Part shown: piece by piece, positions 8,426 through 16,619 of the stretch
Position numbering within the stretch: position 1 is the first letter of the stretch
Layout of the letters: each line of letters begins with the position of its first letter
Assembly (NCBI RefSeq): GCF_002127585.1
Contig: NZ_NEGZ01000008.1
Coordinates: forward strand, 15,795 to 79,794
Length of the DNA stretch: 64,000 nucleotides
Source of the DNA: Janthinobacterium sp. GW458P
Lineage (GTDB): Bacteria; Pseudomonadota; Gammaproteobacteria; Burkholderiales; Burkholderiaceae_D
Reading direction: 5' to 3'
The notes under the pieces: generated by a model
The model's input: only the letters and a program-made list of their open reading frames with translations
Told to the model about the DNA's origin: nothing
Databases searched by the model: none
Translations under genes and position numbers: made by a program

Positions 8426-10432
8426 ATGGCCGGTACAGAGAACCAAGGGCAGGGCACACAGCAGCAGGGACCAGAAGAGTCGCGCGTATTTGAACCGTCG
8501 GCGGCGTTTGCCGCACAGGCAACGATTTCCGGCATGGACGCGTACCGCGCCATGGTGGCCGACGCCGAACGCGACTACGAGGGCTTCTGGGCCAAACTGG
8601 CGCGCGAAAACCTGAGCTGGAAAAAGCCGTTCACCCGCACCCTGAACGAAGACAACGCGCCATTCTACAAATGGTTCGAAGATGGCCAGCTGAACGTGTC
8701 CTACAACTGCCTGGACCGCAACATCGAAAATGGCCTGGGCGACAAGACGGCCATCATCTTCGAAGCGGACGACGGCACCGTTACCAAGGCAACATATAAA
8801 CAGTTGCACGAAAAAGTCTGCAAATTCGCCAACGGCCTGAAAGCCAAGGGCATCGCCAAGGGCGACCGCGTCATCATCTATATGTCGATGTCCGTCGAAG
8901 GCGTTGCCGCCATGCAAGCCTGCGCGCGCATCGGCGCCACCCATTCCGTCGTCTTCGGCGGCTTCTCGGCCAAGTCCTTGCAGGAACGCATCATCGACGC
9001 GGGCGCCGTGGCCGTGATCACGGGCGACGAGCAATTGCGCGGCGGCAAAAAACTGCCGTTGAAATCCATCGTCGACGAAGCGCTGGCGCTGGGCGGCTGC
9101 GATTCCGTGAAAAACGTCATCGTGTATCAACGCACGGGCAGCGACCTGCCGATGGTGGCCGGCCGCGACACCTGGCTGCACGACCTGGTCGAAGGCCAGA
9201 GCGCGCAATGCGAGCCGGAATGGGTCGATGCCGAGCATCCACTGTTCATCCTGTACACCTCCGGTTCGACGGGCACGCCGAAGGGCGTGCAGCACTCGAG
9301 CGGCGGCTACCTGCTGTGGGCCGCGCTGACGATGAAGTGGAGTTTCGACATCAAGCCCGACGACGTGTTCTGGTGCACGGCCGACATCGGCTGGGTGACG
9401 GGCCACAGCTACATCGCGTATGGCCCGATGGCCGTGGGCGCCACGCAGGTGGTGTTCGAAGGCATCCCGACCTACCCGAATGCGGGCCGTTTCTGGGAAA
9501 CCATCAAGAAACACGACGTCAGCATCTTCTACACGGCGCCCACGGCCATCCGTTCGCTGATCAAGGCGGCCGACGTGGACCCGAAAGTTCATCCAGGCAA
9601 CTACGACCTGACAAGCTTGCGCCTGCTGGGCACGGTCGGCGAGCCGATCAATCCGGAAGCGTGGATGTGGTACTACAAGCACATCGGCGCCGAGAAATGC
9701 CCGATCGTCGATACCTTCTGGCAAACGGAAACGGGCGGCCACATGATCACGCCATTGCCGGGCGCCACGCCGATGGTCCCCGGTTCCTGCACCCTGCCAT
9801 TGCCGGGCATCATGGCCGCCATCGTCGACGAAGCGGGCCAGGACGTGCCGAACGGCCAGGGCGGCATTTTGGTGGTAAAGCGCCCATGGCCATCGATGAT
9901 CCGCACGATCTGGAACAACCCCGAGCGCTTCAAGTCCAGCTATTTCCCGGAAGAACTGGGCGGCAAGATGTACCTGGCAGGCGACGGCGCCATCCGCAAC
10001 AAGGACACGGGCTACTTCACCATCACGGGCCGCATCGATGACGTCCTGAACGTGTCGGGCCACCGCATGGGCACGATGGAAATCGAGTCGGCCCTGGTGG
10101 CCAACCCGCTGGTGGCCGAAGCGGCGGTAGTCGGCCGTCCGGACGACACGACAGGCGAATCGATCTGCGCCTTCGTGGTGCTCAAGCAAGCGCGTCCGAC
10201 AGGCGAGGAGGCGAAGAAACTGGCCCTGGAGCTGCGCAACTGGGTCGGCAAGGAAATTGGCCCGATTGCGAAACCGAAGGAAATCCGTTTCGGCGACAAC
10301 CTGCCGAAAACCCGCTCCGGCAAAATCATGCGCCGCCTGCTGCGCGTGCTGGCCAAGGGCGAGACGATTACGCAAGACGTGTCGACGCTGGAAAATCCGG
10401 CGATTCTGGAGCAGCTGAAGGAAGCGTCTTAA
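8426..10432 (+). CDS. acs: Acetyl-CoA synthetase (AMP-forming)
   Basis: Activates acetate to acetyl-CoA through acetyl-AMP. The 668-residue protein carries the adenylate-forming signature [12 protein letters not shown], the [16 protein letters not shown] segment, the [10 protein letters not shown] motif whose Trp is typical of acetate-selective enzymes, the YLAGDGA and [15 protein letters not shown] motifs, and the C-terminal [11 protein letters not shown] with the Lys that is acetylated in Acs regulation. The first 20 residues are a Gln/Gly-rich tail. With isocitrate lyase about 12 kb away it would allow growth on acetate. A possible -35 (TTGACG, 8305-8310) lies upstream, but I see no clear -10. 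Confidence 0.96.
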   Translation: MAGTENQGQGTQQQGPEESRVFEPSAAFAAQATISGMDAYRAMVADAERDYEGFWAKLARENLSWKKPFTRTLNEDNAPFYKWFEDGQLNVSYNCLDRNIENGLGDKTAIIFEADDGTVTKATYKQLHEKVCKFANGLKAKGIAKGDRVIIYMSMSVEGVAAMQACARIGATHSVVFGGFSAKSLQERIIDAGAVAVITGDEQLRGGKKLPLKSIVDEALALGGCDSVKNVIVYQRTGSDLPMVAGRDTWLHDLVEGQSAQCEPEWVDAEHPLFILYTSGSTGTPKGVQHSSGGYLLWAALTMKWSFDIKPDDVFWCTADIGWVTGHSYIAYGPMAVGATQVVFEGIPTYPNAGRFWETIKKHDVSIFYTAPTAIRSLIKAADVDPKVHPGNYDLTSLRLLGTVGEPINPEAWMWYYKHIGAEKCPIVDTFWQTETGGHMITPLPGATPMVPGSCTLPLPGIMAAIVDEAGQDVPNGQGGILVVKRPWPSMIRTIWNNPERFKSSYFPEELGGKMYLAGDGAIRNKDTGYFTITGRIDDVLNVSGHRMGTMEIESALVANPLVAEAAVVGRPDDTTGESICAFVVLKQARPTGEEAKKLALELRNWVGKEIGPIAKPKEIRFGDNLPKTRSGKIMRRLLRVLAKGETITQDVSTLENPAILEQLKEAS

Positions 10433-10511
10433 CAGCCCCAAGCAACACCTGGGGTCGGGCGCTCCAAGTATGCCGATGATGCTTGGGTAGTCGAAACCCA
10501 AATCAACATCC

Positions 10512-10542
10512 GGGGTCGGACCCTCACTCAGGGGCCGACCCC
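10512..10542. repeat. GGGGTCGG...CCGACCCC palindrome after acs
   Basis: GGGGTCGG (10512-10519) and CCGACCCC (10535-10542) form a hairpin stem, lengthened by ACCCT/AGGGG pairs. An unpaired half copy (GGGGTCGG) lies at about 10452. The same family as the element inside murI. It may also help to end acs transcription, although no T-run follows. Confidence 0.65.
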
Positions 10543-10597
10543 AGTCCTTGCGGGTTTGCTTTCGATGCCTGAATGTTTTACCCCACGGTAAATAACT

Positions 10598-10626
10598 TTG
10601 GCAGTCCGTAGAATCTTTGCTATAAT
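10598..10626 (+). promoter_or_regulatory. Sigma-70 promoter of tRNA-Ser
   Basis: TTGGCA (10598-10603), a 17-base spacer and a perfect TATAAT (10621-10626), about 64 bases before the tRNA. Confidence 0.8.
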
Positions 10627-10689
10627 CTGCGGCTTCGCGACAAGCGAGAAATAGTACGCAGTGTGTGCAAGTAAGGCGCATTGCCTGCA

Positions 10690-10780
10690 GGAGAGGTGGA
10701 TGAGTGGTTGAAGTCGCACGCCTGGAAAGCGTGTATAGGTTCATAGCCTATCGGGGGTTCGAATCCCCCTCTCTCCGCCA
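10690..10780 (+). tRNA. tRNA-Ser (anticodon GGA)
   Basis: A 91-base class II tRNA with a long variable arm. Acceptor GGAGAGG pairs with CCTCTCC, the D arm is GATGAGTGGTTGAAGTC, the anticodon loop is CTGGAAA in an ACGC/GCGT stem giving GGA, the T arm is GGGGGTTCGAATCCCCC, and CCA is encoded. An integrase gene follows within 220 bases, so its 3' end is the likely integration site of the island. Confidence 0.97.
10761..10773 (+). other. Putative attL core in the tRNA-Ser 3' end
   Basis: The 13 bases GAATCCCCCTCTC in the T arm and acceptor of tRNA-Ser recur exactly at 21390-21402, at the far end of the accessory region. Tyrosine integrases of this kind usually recombine in tRNA 3' ends. The match is short, so the core is a proposal. 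Confidence 0.45.
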
Positions 10781-10823
10781 CAGATACAAATTGGCCAGTT
10801 CAAGGAAGTCCAAGAACGTCCAC

Positions 10824-10861
10824 AAAAAACCGTTTTAGCCCGTGCTAAAGCGGTTTTTTTG
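10824..10861 (+). terminator. Terminator after tRNA-Ser
   Basis: AACCGTTTTAGC (10828-10839) and GCTAAAGCGGTT (10844-10855) pair at 11 of 12 positions around CCGT, followed by seven or eight T. Confidence 0.85.
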
Positions 10862-10997
10862 TATTCTGGCGTCCGGCACTGTCCAGCTGCAGCCAAATTT
10901 TTTGAGTGTTTGTTTGGGATCAATGCCTAGTTCACACTGGAGACCATTCCCTGGTTAGTCGCCTATAGTGGTTTCTGACGCTTACGCAGAGGAGACC

Positions 10998-12290
10998 ATG
11001 ATGCCCAAGCTCATCCCACCCCTTACCGAACTCCAGGTCAAGAACGCCAAGCCCCGGTCCAAGCCGTACAAGATGTTCGACGGCGGCGGCCTGTACGTTG
11101 AAGTGATGCCCAGCGGATCGCGGATCTGGCGCTGGAGATTCCGTCATGCAGACGGCAAGGAAAACGCGCTGACGTTTGGCCCGTATCCGGAAATTTCAAT
11201 GCAGGATGCGCGAGAAAAGCGCCTGGAGGCGCGCCGCTTGCAGCTGCAGGGTATCGACCCTGCCAAGCATCGCGACGACGCCAGGCGGCTCGCCGCCGAA
11301 AAAGCCGCCAATACCTTCGAGAAGGTGGCCCGCGAGTGGTACGAAAACAAGGTGCCAACCTGGAGCGAGCGCACTTCCAAGAACATGCTGCAGCGCCTGG
11401 AGGCCGATATCTTTCCAAAGATTGGCAGCAGACCGATAGCGGAAATCAAGCACCGCGAACTGATTGCCACGCTGCGCAAGATCGAAGAGCGCGGCGCGAC
11501 CGAGATTGCGCATCGCCTGAAGGCCGTTTGCTCGCAGATATTCAGCTACGCCATCCAGTGCGGCCTGGCCGAGCGTAACCTGGTGGTGGACATGAAGGAC
11601 GTCCTGAAGACCAAGCGCGCCTCGCACTATGCCGCCATCGATGCCGATGAATTGCCTGCCTTCCTGGACGCGCTGGCGCGCAACGAGGCGCGCATGTTCG
11701 AGCCGACGCGCATCGCGCTGCGCCTGATGCTGCTGGTTTTCGTGCGCACCAGCGAACTGATAGAAACGCCATGGAGCGAAGTCGATCTGGAGAAGGGCGA
11801 GTGGATCATCCCCTGGCAGCGCATGAAGCGCGGCAAGCTGACCGTCAATCCGGATACGACCAATCACCACGTTTGTCTTTCGCGCCAGGCGCTGGCCTTG
11901 CTGCGCCAGCTGCACACGATTACGGGCCATGGGATTTATCTGTTTCCAAACCAGCGCGACCACGATAAGCCTCTGAGCAACAACACGCTGCTGGTGGCGC
12001 TGGCCCGCATGGGCTACAAGGGCCGCATGACGGGCCACGGCTTCCGGGCGCTTGCCATGAGCACCATCAAGGAGCGCCTGGGCTACCGCCATGAAGTGGT
12101 GGACCGCCAGCTGGCGCACGCGCCCAAGGACAAGGTGGCCAGCGCCTACGACCGCGCCCAGTTCCTGGCAGAGCGCCGCAAGATGATGCAGGAGTGGGCT
12201 GATTACCTGGAGGCCGTGGAGCGCGGCGATACGCCGCAGCCAGGCCATCATGGATCGCTGGAACTGGTGTGGCCAGCGCCGCATCGTTAA
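10998..12290 (+). CDS. Tyrosine-type integrase (P4-like, arm-binding N-terminus)
   Basis: A 430-residue site-specific recombinase that would insert and excise the island. The N-terminal DUF4102 arm-binding domain is seen in LTELQVKNAKPRSKPYKMFD and GGLYVEVMPSGSRIWRWRF. A core-binding SAM-like domain sits around residues 100-195. The catalytic domain has Arg in FVRTSELIETPW, HGFR in GHGFRALA, the second His in RQLAHAP and the Tyr nucleophile in ASAYDRAQ. The ATG at 10998 follows AGGAGA. The frame is open 30 bases further up without a better site. Its place beside tRNA-Ser marks the left end of the island. Confidence 0.95.
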   Translation: MMPKLIPPLTELQVKNAKPRSKPYKMFDGGGLYVEVMPSGSRIWRWRFRHADGKENALTFGPYPEISMQDAREKRLEARRLQLQGIDPAKHRDDARRLAAEKAANTFEKVAREWYENKVPTWSERTSKNMLQRLEADIFPKIGSRPIAEIKHRELIATLRKIEERGATEIAHRLKAVCSQIFSYAIQCGLAERNLVVDMKDVLKTKRASHYAAIDADELPAFLDALARNEARMFEPTRIALRLMLLVFVRTSELIETPWSEVDLEKGEWIIPWQRMKRGKLTVNPDTTNHHVCLSRQALALLRQLHTITGHGIYLFPNQRDHDKPLSNNTLLVALARMGYKGRMTGHGFRALAMSTIKERLGYRHEVVDRQLAHAPKDKVASAYDRAQFLAERRKMMQEWADYLEAVERGDTPQPGHHGSLELVWPAPHR

Positions 12291-12301
12291 AGGAGATGGT
12301 C

Positions 12302-12925
12302 ATGGCAAAAGCAATTGTACTCCTTACCGAACAACAGGTGGCACAGGCGGAGCCGCAAAAGAAGTCTCGCAAGTTGTTCGATGGCCTTGGGCTGTATATT
12401 GAGGTCATGCCGACCGGAACCAAGGTATGGCGGATGAAATTTCGTCAGCCAAATCGGAAGGAAGACAGGTTGACCTTCGGCCACTACCCGGAAGTTTCGC
12501 TGGAGCTAGCGCGAAGTCGCTGCTTAGTTGCCCGGAAGATGCTCGACGAGGGCCAAGACCCGCGCACGGAATTCAATGCCGCGCACATGCGCCTACCAAA
12601 GCGGCTTTGGCGAAGCCGTCCGCTCCCGCCTGCCATAAAGGCCGGAAAAGTGGAGCGTCGCGCAAGCCATGTCGGCATGCAGGCGGTGGAACGGATGCGG
12701 CTGCTGGCCTTCCCGGCACTGAGCCGCGTTTCCACCGATGAAATAGTGCGCAGCGACATGCTGGCCTTGCTGGAGAAAATCCAGCAAGAGCGCGCCGCCG
12801 AGGTGATTGACGTGCTGTATGACTACTGTGCCGATATCATCTTCGGCTGCCTTGAATTGGGCATGGATGAAGATGACTTGATCGAGGCCATGAGGGATGC
12901 CAGGGTGGCGCAGCGGCGGAGGTGA
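12302..12925 (+). CDS. Integrase-like protein without catalytic domain
   Basis: A 207-residue relative of the integrase just upstream (gap 11 bases, AAGGAG site at 12290-12295). It has the DUF4102 arm-binding part (LTEQQVAQAEPQKKSRKLFD, GLGLYIEVMPTGTKVWRMKF) and a degenerate core-binding part (FPALSRVSTDEIVRSDMLAL). It stops before any Arg, HxxR or Tyr catalytic residue. Coding looks intact, so it may be a shortened duplicate, a regulator competing for arm sites, or the remnant of a second recombinase. An ATG at 12296 would add two residues. Confidence 0.75.
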   Translation: MAKAIVLLTEQQVAQAEPQKKSRKLFDGLGLYIEVMPTGTKVWRMKFRQPNRKEDRLTFGHYPEVSLELARSRCLVARKMLDEGQDPRTEFNAAHMRLPKRLWRSRPLPPAIKAGKVERRASHVGMQAVERMRLLAFPALSRVSTDEIVRSDMLALLEKIQQERAAEVIDVLYDYCADIIFGCLELGMDEDDLIEAMRDARVAQRRR

Positions 12926-12963
12926 GCGTCTCTATGCCGCCGGTATCTCCCGCTTCATTTGGC

Positions 12964-13272
12964 TCAGGCACCTTTGTTGCCGATTGGCCTGGTGCTTGAT
13001 GAATTGTCGATTATTGAGCATACCGTGTCTGCAGGTCTGCTGGCCTCGATACACGCTTGCATCCAGCGTAGCACCTCGCTCCTGAGCCAGGCGGAGGAGC
13101 GTCCCTGCAGCTTGACAGGGGGAGGGAAGGTGCCTTCCTTGATGCCCGCATAAACGCTGCTGCGCGACTTGCCGCAGGTTGCCAGCACCTCGCCCAGGCG
13201 GATGAAGCGCTCTTCGCCCATGCGAGGTTCAACGCGGCGCTCTTTCAGGTATTCGGCTGTCGCTGCTTTCAT
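12964..13272 (-). CDS. AlpA-family HTH regulator / excisionase-like
   Basis: A 102-residue protein with the AlpA/MerR-like winged helix seen in phage satellites: RFIRLGEVLATCGKSRSSVY, then AGIKEGTFPPPVKL and SSAWLRSEVLRWMQACI. Proteins of this type activate the integrase or act in excision of P4-like elements. The ATG at 13272 is preceded by AAGGGGG. It is convergent with the integrase-like gene (38-base gap). The last 25 residues are a Ser/Thr-rich tail without known function. Confidence 0.85.
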   Translation of the reverse strand: MKAATAEYLKERRVEPRMGEERFIRLGEVLATCGKSRSSVYAGIKEGTFPPPVKLQGRSSAWLRSEVLRWMQACIEASRPADTVCSIIDNSSSTRPIGNKGA

Positions 13273-13865
13273 GGCGTCCCCCTTCGTGAATCAAAAATGC
13301 CAGCGGCAGCACCGGGGCGAATGGCATATGCCGCAGGCCTTGCCCTGCCACCGATTCGTCCTTCGTCTAGACGCGCTCGCAATCATTATTCCGAAAACAC
13401 GCGTCCAGTATCGAATGCCGTAATAGCTGGTGCAACAAGAATTGGCCTGCCATTCCACTTGGATCAAGCCTGCCGCGCACTTTGTGTGAGATCAAGGCTG
13501 GACACAGGAGCGGGTTCGTGGAAGCTTTAGCAGCTAAAAATTGGGCAATCGACAGCGCATTCTTCATGCGATAGATGCATTGGCGCGGCCCCGATTTCAT
13601 TGGTCCTGTTGCTGTATCGCCGCCACATGTGCATGCGACTTCTGGCATCTCACGCCGTCAATACCTGCCAGCAATAGTTTTAACCGCCTCCTGGGGGGAG
13701 TTCTTTCTGTCCACGCGGAAAGGCGCGGCCATCGGAGGAGACGCGCGCTATTGCCGTGTAGTACTCGTACAGCAGACTATGAAAATTTGTTGCTGACATT
13801 GATCAAGGTCGGCCCAGATGCATGTCAAATGTTCCCGCTTGGACGCTGCCTATTGCCGCTGATCA

Positions 13866-14101
13866 ACCGTGCTACTTTCGGCATACATTCCTGCTAAATC
13901 TGCTCTCGTACCTGCAAAAAAATGGTTCGACCGAGGTATTACCCGGTGATTAAAGGGTTTCAGTCGCTGCACAGGGCGGAACTACCGTGCTAGTTTCGGC
14001 ATACATTCCTGCTAAATTTGCTTTCGTACCTGTAAAAAAATGGTTTGGTCGAAGTTGTGTCCGACGATTTTTGTGGTTTAGTCGCTGCGCGAAGCGGGGC
14101 A
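13866..14101. repeat. Two-copy tandem repeat, period 118 bases
   Basis: Copy 1 begins ACCGTGCTACTTTCGGCATA at 13866 and copy 2 begins ACCGTGCTAGTTTCGGCATA at 13984. The first ~60 bases of each copy are nearly identical and include CATTCCTGCTAAAT, TCGTACCTG and an A7 run followed by TGGTT. The second half drifts but ends alike (TTTAGTCGCTGC versus TTTCAGTCGCTGC). Confidence 0.8.
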
Positions 14102-14107
14102 GGATAG

Positions 14108-14142
14108 GTGAAGTTAGCTAACCTGCGGTTAGCTAACTTCAC
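14108..14142. repeat. Perfect 16-base inverted repeat
   Basis: GTGAAGTTAGCTAACC (14108-14123), TGC, then the exact complement (14127-14142). The arms themselves contain the palindrome GTTAGCTAAC. It follows the tandem repeat directly. It could be a protein-binding site or a strong hairpin. No T-run follows on either strand. Confidence 0.85.
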
Positions 14143-14375
14143 TACCGTTATTCGCACCTGCGGTGCTCAACGGTACCCGCCCTGCGGGGGCGACCTCTGC
14201 TGCCGCTATAAATGCCCAACTTGCTGCGTCAAAAGTGCTTTAGCTGTACTGAGCAATCTCTTTATTTTTGCGGCTCACTGATCTGCGTCATTGGTATTAA
14301 TCATGAAATTTGAGAGGCTAGATCTGACCGTTAGACGTGGGCGGTGAGGCGGTCAAATCGCACAAGCTGTGGCGT

Positions 14376-14993
14376 TCAATAATATGAAACGTCCTCATGC
14401 ACATCTTTGTTGATCTGGCGAAAACGCACACGTCCATTGGATTTACGATCCGTAAAATATTGCCCGGACAATTCCAGAATAACTTCAGAGCCAATCGTCA
14501 CATGACGTACATCAAAGATGGTTGTTCCGTAATAGGAGTGCCAATCGGGGTTTTTAGGATTAGCGCGATAACTATAGTACAGTTTGCATTGTCCTCCCTC
14601 GACCGCTGGCGTAGATTCAAGTGTCTGTGACTTGGACGTTTCAGTGTGAATGTCAATCCAAGTCTGAAAAAGAGTTTGTCGGATGCGCGCCCGGGCAGGA
14701 AGGAGTGGTCTGCCTTCTCCAATGAGGATTTCCCCCTCCCAAGTACCGTTTAGGTCCGGGAAAAGCGACTTATCTATCTTCCGTACACCCCACCAGACAG
14801 CACGAGATGAAATACCTGAGGACAGAACCAGGATAATCAGTAGGCTGACTAATGGTGCGATACTAATGACTCTGATAAGTGGAATGTCGTTATCCCAGTA
14901 GCGATGTACTACTTCATAAATTAGGATGCTTAATATTGTAGTTATTATGGCAATTGATCGAATTAGTATTTTAAAATTAATTATTCGAAACAT
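14376..14993 (-). CDS. 2TM beta-barrel effector of Panoptes module (OptE-like, Cap15 relative)
   Basis: A 205-residue membrane protein with two predicted helices (about residues 8-28 and 41-60), then a beta-rich domain starting with FPDLNGTWEGEI. This layout is the S_2TMBeta/Cap15 fold, where the barrel binds a cyclic nucleotide and the helices damage the inner membrane. It shares the landmarks PDLxGxW, YSY (residues 140-142) and GxYF (177-180) with the protein at 16616-17245. Its start overlaps the mCpol gene by 17 bases, so the two are coupled. In Panoptes the effector is held inactive by the mCpol product and is freed when phage proteins remove that product. Assignment is from domain pattern and context. 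Confidence 0.75.
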   Translation of the reverse strand: MFRIINFKILIRSIAIITTILSILIYEVVHRYWDNDIPLIRVISIAPLVSLLIILVLSSGISSRAVWWGVRKIDKSLFPDLNGTWEGEILIGEGRPLLPARARIRQTLFQTWIDIHTETSKSQTLESTPAVEGGQCKLYYSYRANPKNPDWHSYYGTTIFDVRHVTIGSEVILELSGQYFTDRKSNGRVRFRQINKDVHEDVSYY

Positions 14994-15360
14994 AGTTATC
15001 TATATTGTCGTAAATGTGAATGCATCCTTTGCCGCTCGCTTTCGCGGAAAGCAGCGCAACATAGGCTTCTCTCAGACTGCTACCGCACCCTGCTGAAAAA
15101 CTCATTTCACTTGAAGCAATCGTTTTAATGGCCAAGAATATATTTTCCCATTCAATATTATCATCTGCCGAGTATGCTGCTACTCCATCAGCGGCACAGA
15201 ATATGATAACGAAGTTTATTGACCTTAAATGTTCAGCAATCAAGTCTGTCTTTTGTTTTACAACTTCGTTTATGTTTATAAGATGTAGTAAGTCATTGTG
15301 CAAATATGCAGAGGCAATTTTTTGCCCCACATCGTCGCCGTCGATAGTAATGTATTTCAT
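14977..15360 (-). CDS. Minimal CRISPR polymerase, mCpol (OptS-like)
   Basis: A 127-residue stand-alone palm domain related to the Cas10/GGDEF cyclase fold. The first metal motif is ITIDGDDVG (residues 4-12) at the very N-terminus. The second acidic turn is FCAADGVAAYS (54-64), in the place of the GGDD loop. The nucleotide-binding end reads FSAGCGSSLREAYVALLSAK followed by ASGKG (88-112), as in Cas10-type palms. The size fits mCpol proteins, which lack all other Cas10 domains, and no cas genes are near. In the Panoptes system mCpol constantly makes a cyclic dinucleotide (reported as 2',3'-c-di-AMP) that inhibits its 2TM-beta effector. That partner follows with a 17-base overlap. Confidence 0.8.
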   Translation of the reverse strand: MKYITIDGDDVGQKIASAYLHNDLLHLININEVVKQKTDLIAEHLRSINFVIIFCAADGVAAYSADDNIEWENIFLAIKTIASSEMSFSAGCGSSLREAYVALLSAKASGKGCIHIYDNIDNYVSNN

Positions 15361-15506
15361 GAATTCACTTCGCTAACTTTTAAATTTCCACAGTGCCGCT
15401 CTCGGCCTGCGAAGTCGGTTAAAACTATGATGAAGGTCTCTTTGTCACTTCGGGAAAACCAGACCGGATAGCCGCTGCGGGGCCGGAGGATGCAGCACTC
15501 CATGCT

Positions 15507-16619
15507 CTAAACCCACGAGTTGCGAAGAGCTCTTTCAACTTCATCCCAACCACCTCCTCCACCTTGTTCAATTGCGACTTCAATAGCCAAATCAGTGATT
15601 TCGTGACTGAGTGTTGCTAAAGATTCCAATTTCTCGGGGCGATCAAATATTTTTCTGGTTCCATCAGGTACCACTAACGTCTGAGCATAGGGTTGATTTT
15701 TTTGCAAAAATTGTAAATGCCTAGCAGTTTCGCCAAGAATCGCCAATTCCTGATAAACAGAGTATTTTAGGATATGCAAGTTGGAATGCCACATGGTCGC
15801 TGCTATATCGTAACTGGAAAGCTGAATGTTGCCGCCCTCATCATTAAAGTCTTCTTTCACGTTCTTGCAGAGACGGATGGATTTGCGGAGCGAGCCACTA
15901 GCCAGTTGATCTTTCTCATCAATACGCTGAATATGTAAAAAAGGCATGTTCAGCAAACGATCAGGTTTATCGTTATCAAGGATGTAAACCCCACGGTAAT
16001 AATCTTGGTGCCGTTGTTGATATTCAGCTGTATCGTGCCAGTGCGATGGCACTACATCAATATCGCGGCGAAGCGACCCACCTGAGAGGCCGATTGCTTT
16101 TGGACCATCGTTCACTGTTACGGTCAGATACTTGCTGCGCAAAATTTTGATTGCCTCAGTTCGTATTTCTTGTAGGCTCTCTGTTGCTCCCTTTATGTAA
16201 GGCGAGTCATAGCCGCCGGATTGCGCTTTGCTTCCGGTTATGTCGTACGTATAGAATCGGTCATCTAGCAATAGCATATCTACGTCGCTGCTGCCTTTGA
16301 TGTGGAGATTTGCGGCGACTGATCCTTGGATTTTGAACGCGACGGAGATGTTGATCGCGTCAAACCCCGTTTGCAACTGTCCCTGTACTCGGTTAGCTTC
16401 AGCAAGGCTAACTTGGGTGTATTTTGGGCCTACCTCCTGCATGGCCCCTAGTGAGTACTTGGTATTTTCTTGGGTTGTACGCCGTTGATAGCTTTCTTCG
16501 GGAGGGGCCCAGGACGCTTCGTTCAGCGAATCCATGCCCATCTCGAGAGGACTTGATCTTTTGAAACCAGTCCGCCTGAGGGCCAGATTGTTAAGTCTTG
16601 TTTTTGCGTTTTTACTCAT
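15507..16619 (-). CDS. CD-NTase (cGAS/DncV-like nucleotidyltransferase) of CBASS
   Basis: A 370-residue enzyme expected to make a cyclic oligonucleotide upon phage infection. The polymerase-beta core is seen in KIQGSVAANLHIKGSSDVDM: Gly99-Ser100, Asp112 and Asp114. The third metal ligand is likely Asp188 in LRRDIDVVPSHW. A helical C-terminal half follows (IRLCKNVKEDF, YDIAATMWHSNLH). Its ATG overlaps the stop of the upstream 2TM-beta effector (ATGA), so the pair is co-translated. No ubiquitin-like (Cap2/Cap3) or HORMA/TRIP13 genes are present, making this a minimal type I CBASS. I cannot assign the CD-NTase clade or product from sequence alone. Confidence 0.82.
   Translation of the reverse strand: MSKNAKTRLNNLALRRTGFKRSSPLEMGMDSLNEASWAPPEESYQRRTTQENTKYSLGAMQEVGPKYTQVSLAEANRVQGQLQTGFDAINISVAFKIQGSVAANLHIKGSSDVDMLLLDDRFYTYDITGSKAQSGGYDSPYIKGATESLQEIRTEAIKILRSKYLTVTVNDGPKAIGLSGGSLRRDIDVVPSHWHDTAEYQQRHQDYYRGVYILDNDKPDRLLNMPFLHIQRIDEKDQLASGSLRKSIRLCKNVKEDFNDEGGNIQLSSYDIAATMWHSNLHILKYSVYQELAILGETARHLQFLQKNQPYAQTLVVPDGTRKIFDRPEKLESLATLSHEITDLAIEVAIEQGGGGGWDEVERALRNSWV

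Larger units (their letters stand above)
13273..14375. other. 1.1 kb non-coding stretch with tandem repeat and palindrome
   Basis: I see no frame with domain or codon features of a real gene. The open frame at 13541-13897 has none of the codon bias of its neighbours. The stretch carries a two-copy 118-base tandem repeat and a perfect 35-base palindrome, listed separately. It lies between the AlpA gene and the downstream end of the defence operon, and could hold a regulatory RNA or a replication or excision control site of the island. Confidence 0.5.

Noticed and set aside
8387-10744. 785-codon minus-strand open frame opposite acs
   Set aside because: It is the antisense shadow of acetyl-CoA synthetase, with composition typical of such shadows. 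It also crosses a tRNA gene.
13541-13897. 118-codon plus-strand open frame in the non-coding kilobase
   Set aside because: It has no domain and no ribosome site, has a random-looking Arg/Cys/His content, and runs into the tandem repeat.
13866-14101. Possible CRISPR array or retron RNA in the repeat-rich stretch
   Set aside because: There are only two copies with a 118-base period and no spacers, no cas genes and no reverse transcriptase nearby.
14977-15360. mCpol read as a sign of a type III CRISPR-Cas locus
   Set aside because: The protein has only the palm domain. There are no other cas genes and no repeats, and its partner is a 2TM-beta effector.
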